From NCBI RefSeq assembly GCF_001937195.1, contig NZ_MSDO01000011.1:124001-188000 (forward strand): a stretch of DNA of 64,000 nt, written 5' to 3'. The position numbers and the translations under genes are program-made. Source of the stretch: Salinicola socius (lineage in GTDB: Bacteria > Pseudomonadota > Gammaproteobacteria > Pseudomonadales > Halomonadaceae). This document shows positions 18,016-27,448 of the stretch, in pieces (position 1 is the first letter of the stretch; each line of letters opens with the position of its first letter). Below the pieces are notes generated by a model. That model saw only the letters and a program-made list of their open reading frames with translations. It ran no database searches and was not told the DNA's origin.

Positions 18016-19146
18016 TCAGCGCAGCGCCGTCATCAATCCCGCCATCAACCGAGCGCGCTCGATCAGACTGTCGACCTCGATATGCTCGTCCAGCGTGTGG
18101 ATTCCTGCACCGCGCACGCCTAATCCGTCGAGCGTCGGCAGTCCCATCGCGCCGGTGAAATTGCCGTCGGAGCCGCCACCGCTGCTGGCGTGCGGCAGCG
18201 GCATCTTCAGCTCATCGGCAACCCTACTGGCCTGGGCGTAGAGCGATAGCGTCGCCTGGCCCGCTTCCCATACCGGCCGAACCACACCGAGCTTGACCTC
18301 GAAGCCGATCCCGTCGGCATCGCGCTGGGTGAGCGCCAGCATGCGTTCGATACCGCGATCCAGGTCGGCCTGACGCTTGGCCATGCTCAGCGCCTCGCCA
18401 CGGCAGTTCGTAGAGACACAGTTGACCCATTGACCGCCCTGTACCACGCCAACACTGAAGGTGCAGTCATCATTGGTCATCGACTCGATCTCCGGAATTC
18501 GTGCAACCATCTCACGAATCGCGGAATGGCCATCCGCCAGCGCCGCCCCGGCATGGCTCGGCCGACCGTGAGCGAGCAGCTCGAAACGCGCGATCGCATA
18601 GCGCCCGGTGATCACGCCATTGCCCGCACGCGCCGGTTCCGGAACCAGGATGTAACGATGCCTCGCCGCCTCTCGCTCGATCAGTTCGCGGGTACCGGGG
18701 CTGCCGATCTCCTCGTCGCAGGTCAGCAGCACATGGATCGGCAGCGCCATGTCGACACCCGCCTGCTGGAGCGCAACCACGGCGCGAAGCGCCGCATAGG
18801 TGCCGCCCTTCATGTCACAGATTCCAGGGCCATAACAGCGATCACCGTCGCGCCGAAACGGCAATGTCTCCAGCGTGCCGACCGGATGGACGGTATCCAG
18901 ATGCGCCATGATCAGGATGCCGCCTTCGGCCTGCCTGGGATGCGGAAAGCTCGCCTTGAGACAGTCGCCCAGCCCCGCAGGCCCGGCAACGCGTTCGACG
19001 TTCGCCCCCATCGCCACGAGATCGTCCGAGGCCAGCGTCATCATGCGATTGACGGCAGCGATATCGAAGGTCGGACTCTCGCATTCGACCCAGCGCTGTA
19101 GCCCGGCCAGCATGTCATCGAACTCGAGGGTGGCGGCGAGACTCAT
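18016..19146 (-). CDS. M20 peptidase, glutamate carboxypeptidase (CPG2)-like
   Basis: 376-residue zinc exopeptidase, last gene of the peptide operon. Metal motifs are AHLDTVHPVGTL (His, Asp), GICDMKGGTYAAL (bridging Asp), and CDEEIGSPG (general-base Glu and metal Glu), with a dimerization domain from about 180 to 290 and the closing HASSGGGSDGNF. The order fits the CPG2 branch, which removes C-terminal acidic residues from peptides or folate-like conjugates; the true substrate is unknown. There is no signal peptide, so it acts in the cytoplasm. ATG at 19146 overlaps the preceding M20 gene by four bases (ATGA). Confidence 0.87.
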   Translation of the reverse strand: MSLAATLEFDDMLAGLQRWVECESPTFDIAAVNRMMTLASDDLVAMGANVERVAGPAGLGDCLKASFPHPRQAEGGILIMAHLDTVHPVGTLETLPFRRDGDRCYGPGICDMKGGTYAALRAVVALQQAGVDMALPIHVLLTCDEEIGSPGTRELIEREAARHRYILVPEPARAGNGVITGRYAIARFELLAHGRPSHAGAALADGHSAIREMVARIPEIESMTNDDCTFSVGVVQGGQWVNCVSTNCRGEALSMAKRQADLDRGIERMLALTQRDADGIGFEVKLGVVRPVWEAGQATLSLYAQASRVADELKMPLPHASSGGGSDGNFTGAMGLPTLDGLGVRGAGIHTLDEHIEVDSLIERARLMAGLMTALR

Positions 19147-20339
19147 GCGCTCATCGCCTGGGTAGCGCTCATCTCCACCCGTTCGTCGAGACGACGTTCA
19201 GCGATCCGCGCCAGCAGGCTTGCCCCGATCGGCAGGATTCCATCGTCGAGCACGAACGCCGGATTGTGCACCGGAATATCGCCGGCATGGCCAACCCAGC
19301 AGTAGGAACCCGGCACCATTTTCAGCATATCGGCGAAATCCTCGCTGCCCATCGCCGGTCGGACGAGATCGGCCACGTTGGCATCACCGACGATATCCCT
19401 GGCCGCGGCCGCCAGCGCCTCGGTCTGCTCGGGATGATTCTCCAGTACCGAGAAGATGTTGCGGATATCGACCTCGATCTCGACCCCGTAGGCGTCCGCA
19501 AGCCCGGTGGCCAGCTCACGGATGCGTCCGTGGATCAGCGCGGCGACGGTGTCATCGAAGGTGCGAATGGTGCCGGAGAGCGTGGCCGACTGCGGAATCA
19601 CGTTGTAGGCGGAGCCCGAGTGCAACTGGGTGACCGACACCACCGCTGCGTCCAGGGGATTGACGTTGCGGCTGACGATGCTCTGCATGGCCTGGGAGAG
19701 CTGCGTCGCCACCACGATCGGATCGCGGGCGTTGTTAGGCTGCGCGCCATGACTGCCCCGACCGCGAATGACGATATCGAAGAACTCGGCGCCCGCCATC
19801 GCCTTGCCGGACATCACGCGGACCTGTCCATGATCGAGGTGCGGCGCATTGTGCAGCGCATAGATTTCGTCACAGGGAAAACGCTCGAACAGCTTTTCGG
19901 CGATCATCGCCCGCGCACCGCCCAGCCCCTCCTCCGCCGGCTGGAAGACCAACATCACGCGCCCGGCGAAGTCCCGGGTCTCGGCAAGGTAGCGTGCTGC
20001 GCCCAGCAGCATCGTGGTATGACCGTCATGACCACAGCCATGAAAGCGACCGGGGTGCTTCGAGGCGAACGGCAGCTCCGTTTCCTCGTTCATCGGCAAC
20101 GCGTCCATGTCGGCACGCAGCCCGAGCGTCCTGCCCGGCCCTCGCTGGCCGTCGATCAGGCCGATGACGCCGGTCTTGCCGATGCCGGTGTGAACCTCGA
20201 GTCCCAGCGCTTGCAGATAGGCGGCGACGATCGCGGAGGTACGCTGCTCTTCGAAACCGATTTCCGGATGGGCGTGAATGTCGTGACGAATCTCGATCAG
20301 TTCGTCGGTAAAGCCATCGATACGGGGCAACGTGGTCAT
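19143..20339 (-). CDS. M20 family amidohydrolase (amidase/IAA-amino acid hydrolase type)
   Basis: 398 residues from ATG at 20339, with GAGGAG five bases upstream; longer frames upstream are not protein-like. Signatures are HDIHAHPEIGFEE, GLRADMDALPMNEET, HGCGHDGHTTMLLGAARY, and FQPAEEGLGGARAMI, with the Cys/His/Glu ligands of aminoacylases. The family hydrolyses N-acyl amino acids, hippurate or peptide-like amides. It is sixth in the seven-gene operon and four-base coupled to the CPG2-like gene. No signal peptide is visible. Confidence 0.88.
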   Translation of the reverse strand: MTTLPRIDGFTDELIEIRHDIHAHPEIGFEEQRTSAIVAAYLQALGLEVHTGIGKTGVIGLIDGQRGPGRTLGLRADMDALPMNEETELPFASKHPGRFHGCGHDGHTTMLLGAARYLAETRDFAGRVMLVFQPAEEGLGGARAMIAEKLFERFPCDEIYALHNAPHLDHGQVRVMSGKAMAGAEFFDIVIRGRGSHGAQPNNARDPIVVATQLSQAMQSIVSRNVNPLDAAVVSVTQLHSGSAYNVIPQSATLSGTIRTFDDTVAALIHGRIRELATGLADAYGVEIEVDIRNIFSVLENHPEQTEALAAAARDIVGDANVADLVRPAMGSEDFADMLKMVPGSYCWVGHAGDIPVHNPAFVLDDGILPIGASLLARIAERRLDERVEMSATQAMSA

Positions 20340-20385
20340 GAGAACTCCTCGGTAGGGGAAACATCGGCATTGGCGAAAGTCGCGC

Positions 20386-21906
20386 TCAGGCGGGTTCGAC
20401 GACAGGGACGAAGGGCCTGCCGAGAGGCGACGTCCGGATGCCTGGGCGAAGGCGTTGCCACGGCAGATCGGCCGGATCGACGGCCATTGGCCCCGGAGCG
20501 GCGCAGACCAGAATCGTCTCCGCGATCGGCGCGAAATCGGCCCGGAAATGCACCGAACTCTTGTTGACCAGAATGGCCTGCTCCAAGGGTTCGATGCCCA
20601 CAGAACGATACATCGCCTGGTCCGCCATCTGCGCCTTGCGGCTGACCACCACGACACGTACGTCGCCGATTCGCAGGCAGGCGGATGGGCCCATGTCGAG
20701 ACGCCCACCGCCGTAATAGGGGCCGGGCGCGACAAAGCGACCGTCCGAGAGCGCTTCGACCGTGAACTCAGCCTCCAGCGGCGAATCCCCTTCCACGCCG
20801 GAATGCCCGCCGAGCGCCAGCCGGACCACCGCGCCGACGCCCGCCTCGTGCGCGGCCCTGGCCGCTGCCGAGTCGAACACGTTGCCGATCGCAGCGCGCT
20901 CCGCCCCGCAAGCGATGAGCGCTTTCAGCATGCCCATGGTGTCGGAATTGCCGCCGGCGCCAGGGTTGTCCTGGGTATCGGCGATCACCACTGGCCTTGC
21001 CGCGCTTTCCGCCAGCCGCATCGCCTCACGCACGCCCGCTTCCGGCTCGAACACTCGCCCCGCGAACGCCGGCTCCTGCGCCGCTATCCTCGCCGCCAGC
21101 CGACCGGCGGCCTGATCCGCACTCTCAGGATCGGTTCCGTACACCACGACGCAAGGGCCGCAGTCGGCGAAATCGGCGGCCGGAAAGCCGGTCAGGAACG
21201 ACACCGAGGGCAAGGACTCGCTCTCCATTGCCGCCACCTCGGCATAGAGCGAGCGGCACGGCTCCTGCGCCGTGCACTGCCAGGCGATCGGCATCAGAAA
21301 ATCGAGCTGACGAAACGCCTTCGCCGGGCGGCTTTTGCCCGATAGCAGCCTCGCCATGGCAGTGGCGCAGCGGGCGCCGGTTGCCGCCATGTCGATGTGC
21401 GGATAGGTACGATAGGCGATCAGCATATCGGCCTGCTCGACCATCGTCGGCGTGACGTTGCCGTGCAGGTCCAGCGTCACGACGATCGGCACACCATCAC
21501 CGACCAGCGCGCGCACTCGACGAATCAGTTCGCCCTCGCCATCGTCGAGGTGCTCGGTGACCATGGCGCCGTGCAGATCGAGATAGACGCCGTCGAGCGG
21601 CATGGCTCTATCGATGGCCGCCAGCAGACGCGCCGCAATACGCTCGAAGGCGTCCTGCGTGACGTGAGCCGACGGACTCGCCGCCGTCCAGAGCGTAGGG
21701 ATCAGACTCCATGTCCGGGCTTCGGGGGCATCGATGAAACCGCAAAGGCCAATATTGCTATTCGCCACCGCGTCGAAGATCGCTTCGCCTTCGCTCAGCG
21801 GGGGCGCGCCCCCACCGCGCAAGAAGTCCTCGTAGGTCGCCGGGCTGGGCGCAAAAGTGTTGGTTTCGTGGAGAAAACCGCCGACGGCAATCCGGGGCTG
21901 TGACAT
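20386..21906 (-). CDS. M81 family metallopeptidase, MlrC-like
   Basis: 506 residues from ATG at 21906 with AAGGAA seven bases upstream. Family features are GGFLHETNTFAPSPATYEDF at the N-terminus, YLDLHGAMVTEH, TLDLHGNVT, and a DTQDNPGAGGNSDTMG loop, followed by the C-terminal MlrC domain. MlrC was described in microcystin breakdown, where it acts on linearised toxin fragments; most relatives lie next to dipeptide transporters and their substrates are unknown. Here it sits between the ATPase gene (65-base gap) and the M20 amidohydrolase (46-base gap). Confidence 0.87.
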   Translation of the reverse strand: MSQPRIAVGGFLHETNTFAPSPATYEDFLRGGGAPPLSEGEAIFDAVANSNIGLCGFIDAPEARTWSLIPTLWTAASPSAHVTQDAFERIAARLLAAIDRAMPLDGVYLDLHGAMVTEHLDDGEGELIRRVRALVGDGVPIVVTLDLHGNVTPTMVEQADMLIAYRTYPHIDMAATGARCATAMARLLSGKSRPAKAFRQLDFLMPIAWQCTAQEPCRSLYAEVAAMESESLPSVSFLTGFPAADFADCGPCVVVYGTDPESADQAAGRLAARIAAQEPAFAGRVFEPEAGVREAMRLAESAARPVVIADTQDNPGAGGNSDTMGMLKALIACGAERAAIGNVFDSAAARAAHEAGVGAVVRLALGGHSGVEGDSPLEAEFTVEALSDGRFVAPGPYYGGGRLDMGPSACLRIGDVRVVVVSRKAQMADQAMYRSVGIEPLEQAILVNKSSVHFRADFAPIAETILVCAAPGPMAVDPADLPWQRLRPGIRTSPLGRPFVPVVEPA

Positions 21907-21971
21907 GAACAGTTCCTTGAGTCCAATAAGTCGTGAAGAATCGGCGACTTCGCCATGTGGCACCCGGCCAG

Positions 21972-23696
21972 TCACTGATAGATGATGGCGGTCGATGTGG
22001 CCGTCGAGGTCTCTTCGAAGACGCGATCGAGAGGCCGGAATTCCGAAAAGTCCCAGTGCCGTCCGGGCGCCGCCAGCATCAGCGAGCGCGTGTAGGAATG
22101 TTCCGGCGAGCCCAGCACGCGCTCGGCCGGGCCATATTCCACGACCACGCCTTTCTGCATCACCATCACCTCGTCACAGATCTGGGCGGCGACACGTAGA
22201 TCGTGGGTAATGAACAGCACGGCGATGCCGAGCCGGCGCTGAAGGTCGTCGAGCAGCTCGAGCACCTGGGCCTGGACCGAGACATCCAGCGCCGAGACCG
22301 CTTCGTCGGCGACCAGCACGTCGGGCTCCATCGCCAGCGCCCGCGCAATGGCGATACGCTGACGCTGTCCGCCGGAAAACTGATGGGGGTAGCGGTCCAG
22401 TGCATCTTTCGGCAACCCCACCAGCGCCAGCAGTTCGGCGGCTTTCGCCAGCGCCTCTTCCCGAGACGTACCGTAATTGACCGGACCTTCGACCAGACTG
22501 GTGGCAATCTTCAGACGCGGGTTGAGCGAGCGGAAGGGATCCTGAAAGATCATCTGGATACGCTTGCGATGGGGCTTCAGCGCTGCTCTCCCCAGGCTGG
22601 CAATATCCTTGCCCATGACCCTCACGCCCCCGCCGGTCGGCTCGATCATGCGCATCACGCAACGCGCGACGGTGGACTTGCCGGAGCCGCTCTCGCCAAC
22701 GATGCCCAGCGTCCGCCCGCGCGTCAGGGCGAAGTCGATATCGCTGGCCGCGAGCGTCTGCGACGTCGCCTTGCCGGTCCAGCGCGCCCAGGCCGAGCGC
22801 TCGCCATAACGTTTCTCGAGTTCGATCGCCTCCAGCACGATTTCGCGGTCGGTCACGGCGCGTGCCGCTCTCGGCCGCAGACTCGGCACCGCCGTCAGCA
22901 GCTGGCGGGTATAATCCGTCCTGGGCCGTCGCAACAGCTCTTCGATGGGTTGCGTCTCCACGACCTCGCCATGGCGCATCACGCAGACACGGTCCGCGAT
23001 ATCGGCCACGACCCCCATGTCGTGCGTGATGAACAGCACCGAGGTGCCATGGCGCTCCTGCAACGCCTTGATCAGCTTGAGAATCTGCTTCTGCGTAGTG
23101 ACGTCCAGAGCCGTCGTGGGCTCGTCGGCAATCAGCAGCTTGGGTTCGAGAATCAAGGCCATGGCGATCATGATGCGCTGACGCTGGCCGCCGGAGAGTT
23201 GGTGTGGCCAGCTGTCGAAGACACGTTCGATATCCGGCAACTGGACCTGGTCGAGCATCTCGAGCACGCGTTCGCGCCGCTGCGCCGAAGAGAGACCTTT
23301 CTGGTGCATGATCAGCACCTCTTCGATCTGTTCCCCGACCCGCATCAACGGATTGAGCGCGGTCATCGGCTCCTGGAAGATCATCGCCATGCGGCTGGCC
23401 CGCAGGTCCCGCAGCCGCGTCGAGGAAACCTCGAGCAGCGAATCGCCCTCCAGTTCGATGCGCCCGCCGGTCGCTTTCAAGCTGCCTTTGGGCAGCAAGC
23501 CCATCACCGCCAGCGAAGTCACCGATTTGCCGGAGCCGGACTCCCCCACCAGGCAGAGCGTCTCGCCCGGCGCGATCGCGAAATCGATACCCTTGAGGAT
23601 GGGCTTGGCAGGCGACGATTGCGTCGCGACCTGGAGCCCTCGGATATCCAGCACCAGCGCTGATGCGGATCCTGAATGAATGACGTCGTCGCTCAT
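21972..23696 (-). CDS. Dipeptide/oligopeptide ABC transporter, fused double ATP-binding protein
   Basis: 574 residues with two complete nucleotide-binding domains in one chain, equivalent to DppD plus DppF. Each has Walker A (GESGSGKS), a signature motif (HQLSGGQRQRI in the first, HQFSGGQRQRI in the second), and Walker B (LLIADEPTTALDV; VLVADEAVSALDV). Each ends in the C-terminal oligopeptide-transporter extension with RPRTDYTRQLL or SPEHSYTRSLM. In the second domain the Walker B reads DEAVSALD, normal for the family. The ATG overlaps the upstream permease stop by four bases. Confidence 0.93.
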   Translation of the reverse strand: MSDDVIHSGSASALVLDIRGLQVATQSSPAKPILKGIDFAIAPGETLCLVGESGSGKSVTSLAVMGLLPKGSLKATGGRIELEGDSLLEVSSTRLRDLRASRMAMIFQEPMTALNPLMRVGEQIEEVLIMHQKGLSSAQRRERVLEMLDQVQLPDIERVFDSWPHQLSGGQRQRIMIAMALILEPKLLIADEPTTALDVTTQKQILKLIKALQERHGTSVLFITHDMGVVADIADRVCVMRHGEVVETQPIEELLRRPRTDYTRQLLTAVPSLRPRAARAVTDREIVLEAIELEKRYGERSAWARWTGKATSQTLAASDIDFALTRGRTLGIVGESGSGKSTVARCVMRMIEPTGGGVRVMGKDIASLGRAALKPHRKRIQMIFQDPFRSLNPRLKIATSLVEGPVNYGTSREEALAKAAELLALVGLPKDALDRYPHQFSGGQRQRIAIARALAMEPDVLVADEAVSALDVSVQAQVLELLDDLQRRLGIAVLFITHDLRVAAQICDEVMVMQKGVVVEYGPAERVLGSPEHSYTRSLMLAAPGRHWDFSEFRPLDRVFEETSTATSTAIIYQ

Positions 23697-24586
23697 TGCG
23701 CAGCTCCTCGCTTCTGCAGCCTGGGGTCGAGACGGTCACGCGCGGCATCGCCAAGCAGATTGATCGAGAGAATGCAGATCGACAACACGATACCCGGCCA
23801 GAAGATCAACGATGGCTTGATCAGGAAGTAGGTTCGGCCCTCCGCCATGATGTTGCCCCAGGTCGGCGTTTCGGTACCGAGGCCGGCGCCCAGGAAGGAG
23901 AGAATGGCTTCGGTCAGAATGGCCGAGGCGCAGATGTAGGTGCTCATGACGATCAACGGGGCCAGCGTATTGGGCATCAGATGTCGCCACATGACCGTGG
24001 GAAGGCTGCTTCCCAGCGATACGGCTGCCTCGACGTAGGGTTCTTCCCGCGCCGACAGCACCACCGAACGGACCAGACGCACGATCCGGGGAATTTCCGG
24101 AATGGTGATCGCGGCCATGACCGTCCACAGGTTGGCGCTGATCAGGGAGACGATGGCGATTGCCAGCAGCACGCTCGGAATCGCCATCAGACCATCCATG
24201 ACTCGCATGATCACCGCATCCAGGCCGCGAAAGAAACCCGCGAGTATGCCGAGCGGCAGGCCGACGACGACGCTGATCAGCGCGCTGCCGATACCCACGA
24301 TCAAGGAAATCCTGGCACCATAGAGCACTCTCGACAGCAGATCCCGGCCATAGGCATCGCTGCCCAGCCAGTAGGTATCGCTGGGTGGCTTCAGACGATC
24401 GGCCGGTGACATGTCGAGCGGATCGTGAGGCGCCAGCCAGGGTGCCAGAATGGCGATGATCACGATCGACGCCAGGCAGATGGCAGCGACGATCACCGCC
24501 CATCCTGGACGATGATGGCCTGGCCATAATCGCCATCGACGCTGTGGCGATATCGCTGCGGGGGAGTCGGGGGATGACAGGTTCAT
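23693..24586 (-). CDS. Peptide ABC transporter permease, DppC-like
   Basis: 297 residues, inner membrane. A first transmembrane segment (VIVAAICLASIVIIAILAPW) and the N-terminal OppC-type extension (APHDPLDMSPADRLKPPSDT, then YWLGSDAYGRDLLSRVLYGAR) are followed by five more segments and the EAA loop near EEPYVEAAVSLGSSLPTVMW. It overlaps both neighbours by four bases, so subunits should be made in stoichiometric amounts. It pairs with the DppB-like protein encoded just upstream. Confidence 0.93.
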   Translation of the reverse strand: MNLSSPDSPAAISPQRRWRLWPGHHRPGWAVIVAAICLASIVIIAILAPWLAPHDPLDMSPADRLKPPSDTYWLGSDAYGRDLLSRVLYGARISLIVGIGSALISVVVGLPLGILAGFFRGLDAVIMRVMDGLMAIPSVLLAIAIVSLISANLWTVMAAITIPEIPRIVRLVRSVVLSAREEPYVEAAVSLGSSLPTVMWRHLMPNTLAPLIVMSTYICASAILTEAILSFLGAGLGTETPTWGNIMAEGRTYFLIKPSLIFWPGIVLSICILSINLLGDAARDRLDPRLQKRGAAQ

Positions 24587-25530
24587 TGGTAGCGAATCCT
24601 CGGGTCAAGCAGCGCATAGGAGAGGTCGATGGCCAGGTTGATCAGCACGTAGACCCCGCTCGTCACCAGGATCAGTCCCTGAATCACCGGATAGTCACGC
24701 GACAGGATTGCATCGACAGTCAACCGCCCCAGTCCCGGAATGTTGAACACACTCTCGGTCACCACCACGCCGGTGATCATCAACGCGAAACCGGTACCGA
24801 TCACCTCCAGAATCGGCACGCCGGCGTTGCGCAGCGCGTGCTTGAACAGGACCCGCTTCTCGCTGGCGCCCTTGGCGTGCGCAGTACGGATATAGTCTTC
24901 ACCCAGCACGTCGAGCATGCTGGCGCGGGTCATGCGCGCAATCAGCGCGATATAGATCGTCGACAGCATCAGCGCCGGGAGAATCGCATGCTGGATGAAA
25001 GGTCCGAAGCCATCCTGAGAAATTCGCTTGAAGCCCTGGACCGGCAACCAGCCGAGATCGATGGCGAAGATCTTGATCAGGATGTAGCCGGTCACGAACA
25101 CCGGTACCGAGAACCCCAGCACCGACAGGGACATGATCGCGTTATCGATCAGGCTGCCGTGTTTCCAGGCCGCGATGACGCCCATCGGCACTGCCACGAC
25201 TACCGACAGCGCGATGCTCAATAGCGCCAGGCTGACGGTCGGCTCGAGACGCTGCGCCATCAATTGCGTCACCGGAAGATTCGACATCAACGACGTGCCG
25301 AAATCGCCGCGCAGCAGCTCGCCGGACCAGTGGAAAAACTGAATATAGATGGGCTGATTCAGCCCCAGGGTTTCGCGGATGCGATCCAGTTGCTCCGGCG
25401 TAGCCATATCGCCGGCAATGATCGCAGCGGGGTCACCCGGCGAGAGTCGCAGCAGCAGAAAGACGAACAGCGCGACCACCACCATCACCGGTACTGCCGC
25501 CAATGTCCGACGCAGACAGTAGCTGAACAT
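24583..25530 (-). CDS. Peptide ABC transporter permease, DppB-like
   Basis: 315 residues, six predicted membrane segments. N-terminal YCLRRTLAAVPVMVVVALFV and LSPGDPAAIIAGD are typical of DppB/OppB, and the cytoplasmic EAA loop DYIRTAHAKGASEKRVLFKHALRNA contacts the ATPase. It follows the binding-protein gene after 63 bases that contain a stem-loop, and overlaps the DppC-like gene by four bases. Confidence 0.93.
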   Translation of the reverse strand: MFSYCLRRTLAAVPVMVVVALFVFLLLRLSPGDPAAIIAGDMATPEQLDRIRETLGLNQPIYIQFFHWSGELLRGDFGTSLMSNLPVTQLMAQRLEPTVSLALLSIALSVVVAVPMGVIAAWKHGSLIDNAIMSLSVLGFSVPVFVTGYILIKIFAIDLGWLPVQGFKRISQDGFGPFIQHAILPALMLSTIYIALIARMTRASMLDVLGEDYIRTAHAKGASEKRVLFKHALRNAGVPILEVIGTGFALMITGVVVTESVFNIPGLGRLTVDAILSRDYPVIQGLILVTSGVYVLINLAIDLSYALLDPRIRYQ

Positions 25531-25562
25531 GAGCGTACTCCGTTGCAGTTCGCAGCAGGAAC

Positions 25563-25586
25563 GGGACGCGACGACAGTCGCGCCCC
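25563..25586 (-). other. Stem-loop between binding-protein and permease genes
   Basis: GGGACGCGAC, loop GACA, GTCGCGCCCC: a 10-base stem with one A/C mismatch in the only sizeable gap of the ABC operon. Similar hairpins after binding-protein genes protect or partly terminate the message so that the binding protein is made in excess. No T tract follows, so attenuation by stabilisation is more likely than termination. Confidence 0.5.
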
Positions 25587-25593
25587 GCCTCGA

Positions 25594-27231
25594 TCACTCG
25601 GACTTGGTGATGTTCCAGAACACCGGCACCGGCGAATGCAGAATGCCGGAGAGATCGTTATTCCAGGCTGCGGGGATCGAGTACTCGCCCAGCGGGATAT
25701 AGGTCACCTGTTCGAAGGCATGCTGCTGAATGCGCTCGGCAATCGCCTTGCGGTCATCGTCACTGGTGGCCTTGGCGAACTCGTTGCGCATCGACTCGAG
25801 TTCGGCGTCGTCCGGCCAGCCGAACCAGCCGCCGTCCTTGCCGCGACCGTTGAGCATCGGGTTGACCAGCGGATTCCATACCTCGGGGATATACCAGTTG
25901 GTAAAGAACATGTTCCAGCCGCCTTCCGACGGTGGCTGCTGGCTGGCGCGACGCGTCACCAGCGTCTGCCAGTCCATCGGCTGCAGATCGACCGTGAACC
26001 CGGCCTGGCGCAGCAACTGCGCGGCGATCACCGGCTGCGGGCTGACCGTGGGCGCATCGGTCGGCTGCATCATCACGACAGGCGTACCGTCGTAGCCAGC
26101 CTCCTCCAGCAGCTTCTTGGCCGCCTCGGTCCCGCCACCGGTCGCCAGCGAATCCGGCGCGCCGGCATCGGTCGCCAGCGGCGTCTGACAGCCATACATC
26201 GAGTCACAGGTGGAATAGAACTCCGGATTGCCGACCAGCGAAGCCAGGACGTCTTCCTGATCCATGGCCATCAGCGCCGCTTGCCGGATCTTGGGATCGT
26301 CGAAGGGAGGGTAGAGGAAATTGAAGCGACCGATGGTCTGGCTACCCAGCTCGTTGATCTTCTCGATAGTCAGATCAGGATTGGCCTGCAGCACTGGCAG
26401 CAGATCGACGGAGGGCGATTCGAGGAAATCGATCTCGCCGGAATTGAGAGCGTTGAGCGCGGTCTGGGCATCACTCATGTTGATCCATTCGACTCGATCG
26501 ACGTTGACCACCTTGCCGCCGGCGGTCCAGCTGGCCGGCTCCTTACGTGGCACGTAGTCTTCGAATTTCTCATAGACGACCCGGTTACCGGGATCGTACT
26601 CGTCGGCAACGAACTTGAACGGCCCCGAGCCAATCTGATCTTCCACCGTCAGCGTCTCGTCGGGAGATTTGCTCGCGATACGCGCCGGCATCACGAACAG
26701 CGGCACCGACGAAGGCTTCGCCATCAGCTCGAGCACATAGGCAAACGGCGACGATAGCGTCAGCGTCATGGTCTGTGGATCGGTGGCCTCGACGCTGGCG
26801 ACATGGTCCATCAGCATCTGGCCGCCGCCATCCCGCGCGGCCCAGCGCTTGAACGAGGCCACCGCGTCGCTGGCGGTCACTTCCCCGCCGTCATGCCACT
26901 TCAAGCCATCGCGCAGAGTAAAGGTGTAGGTCATGCCATCGTCGGAGACCGACCAGTCCGCCATCTGCGGCTGTGGCTGGAACTGGTCGTCCATGCCCAG
27001 CAGCGTATCCCAGATCATGTAGCCGTGATCGCGGGTGATATGCGCGGTAGTAGTGATGGGATCGAGCACCCGCAGGCCTGAATGCATGACAGCCCGAAGG
27101 GTACTGGCCTCCGCTGGAGCCGCAGCCAGCGACGAGATCGCACCGCAAGTGGAGAGAAGTGCCATCATCGCCATGCCACCCAGAAGACGGCGGCGCGCCA
27201 TGGAGAAACGACGCGATAAGGGAGTCGCCAT
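25594..27231 (-). CDS. ABC transporter substrate-binding protein, family 5 (peptide type)
   Basis: 545 residues. An N-terminal export signal (RRRLLGGMAMMALLSTCGAI, with cleavage likely after the following Ala-rich stretch near residue 40) leads into a family 5 extracellular solute-binding domain: LRAVMHSGLRVLDPITTTAH, FTLRDGLKWHDGGEVTASDA, and FLYPPFDDPKIRQAALMAMD. The Arg-Arg pair near the start is worth noting, but the motif is not a clean twin-arginine signal. ATG at 27231 has GAGG seven bases upstream. It is the first gene of the operon and should set its substrate range. Which peptide or peptide-like ligand it binds cannot be read from sequence. Confidence 0.9.
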   Translation of the reverse strand: MATPLSRRFSMARRRLLGGMAMMALLSTCGAISSLAAAPAEASTLRAVMHSGLRVLDPITTTAHITRDHGYMIWDTLLGMDDQFQPQPQMADWSVSDDGMTYTFTLRDGLKWHDGGEVTASDAVASFKRWAARDGGGQMLMDHVASVEATDPQTMTLTLSSPFAYVLELMAKPSSVPLFVMPARIASKSPDETLTVEDQIGSGPFKFVADEYDPGNRVVYEKFEDYVPRKEPASWTAGGKVVNVDRVEWINMSDAQTALNALNSGEIDFLESPSVDLLPVLQANPDLTIEKINELGSQTIGRFNFLYPPFDDPKIRQAALMAMDQEDVLASLVGNPEFYSTCDSMYGCQTPLATDAGAPDSLATGGGTEAAKKLLEEAGYDGTPVVMMQPTDAPTVSPQPVIAAQLLRQAGFTVDLQPMDWQTLVTRRASQQPPSEGGWNMFFTNWYIPEVWNPLVNPMLNGRGKDGGWFGWPDDAELESMRNEFAKATSDDDRKAIAERIQQHAFEQVTYIPLGEYSIPAAWNNDLSGILHSPVPVFWNITKSE

Positions 27232-27385
27232 GAGAAACCTCGTTGTCGATCTTATGATTGTCGTTGGCGATACGGTCGGACGCGTTTGTTGTTGTTACTC
27301 CACGAGCAGGATCGCCCGACCCATGCCGCTCCTCTCCGAGAGTAGATCGCTTAGGGAGGAAAACAATACTTTCGTCGACAGGTTT

Positions 27386-27421
27386 GTGTTGCTTGAAAAG
27401 CAACACTCAAAGCATGCTTTG
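27386..27421. promoter_or_regulatory. Two palindromes in the LysR/ABC divergent promoter
   Basis: A perfect 21-base inverted repeat GTGTTGCTT-GAA-AAGCAACAC (27386-27406) is followed one base later by a perfect 14-base palindrome CAAAGCATGCTTTG (27408-27421). Both share the half-site TGCTT/AAGCA, the T-N-A symmetry expected for a LysR-type regulator. They lie 28-63 bases before the LysR start and about 155-190 bases from the ABC operon start. Confidence 0.7.
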
Positions 27422-27448
27422 TCACTCTGACCTTTCGGAATCGTCTCC

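Noticed and set aside
22203-23663. A 486-codon plus-strand frame opposite the double ATPase gene
   Set aside because: Low-complexity His/Arg/Gln-rich translation, fully explained by codon bias of the real ABC gene on the other strand.
25594-27231. Twin-arginine export signal on the substrate-binding protein
   Set aside because: Arg residues occur near the start, but the context lacks the S-R-R-x-F-L-K pattern; a Sec-type signal fits better.
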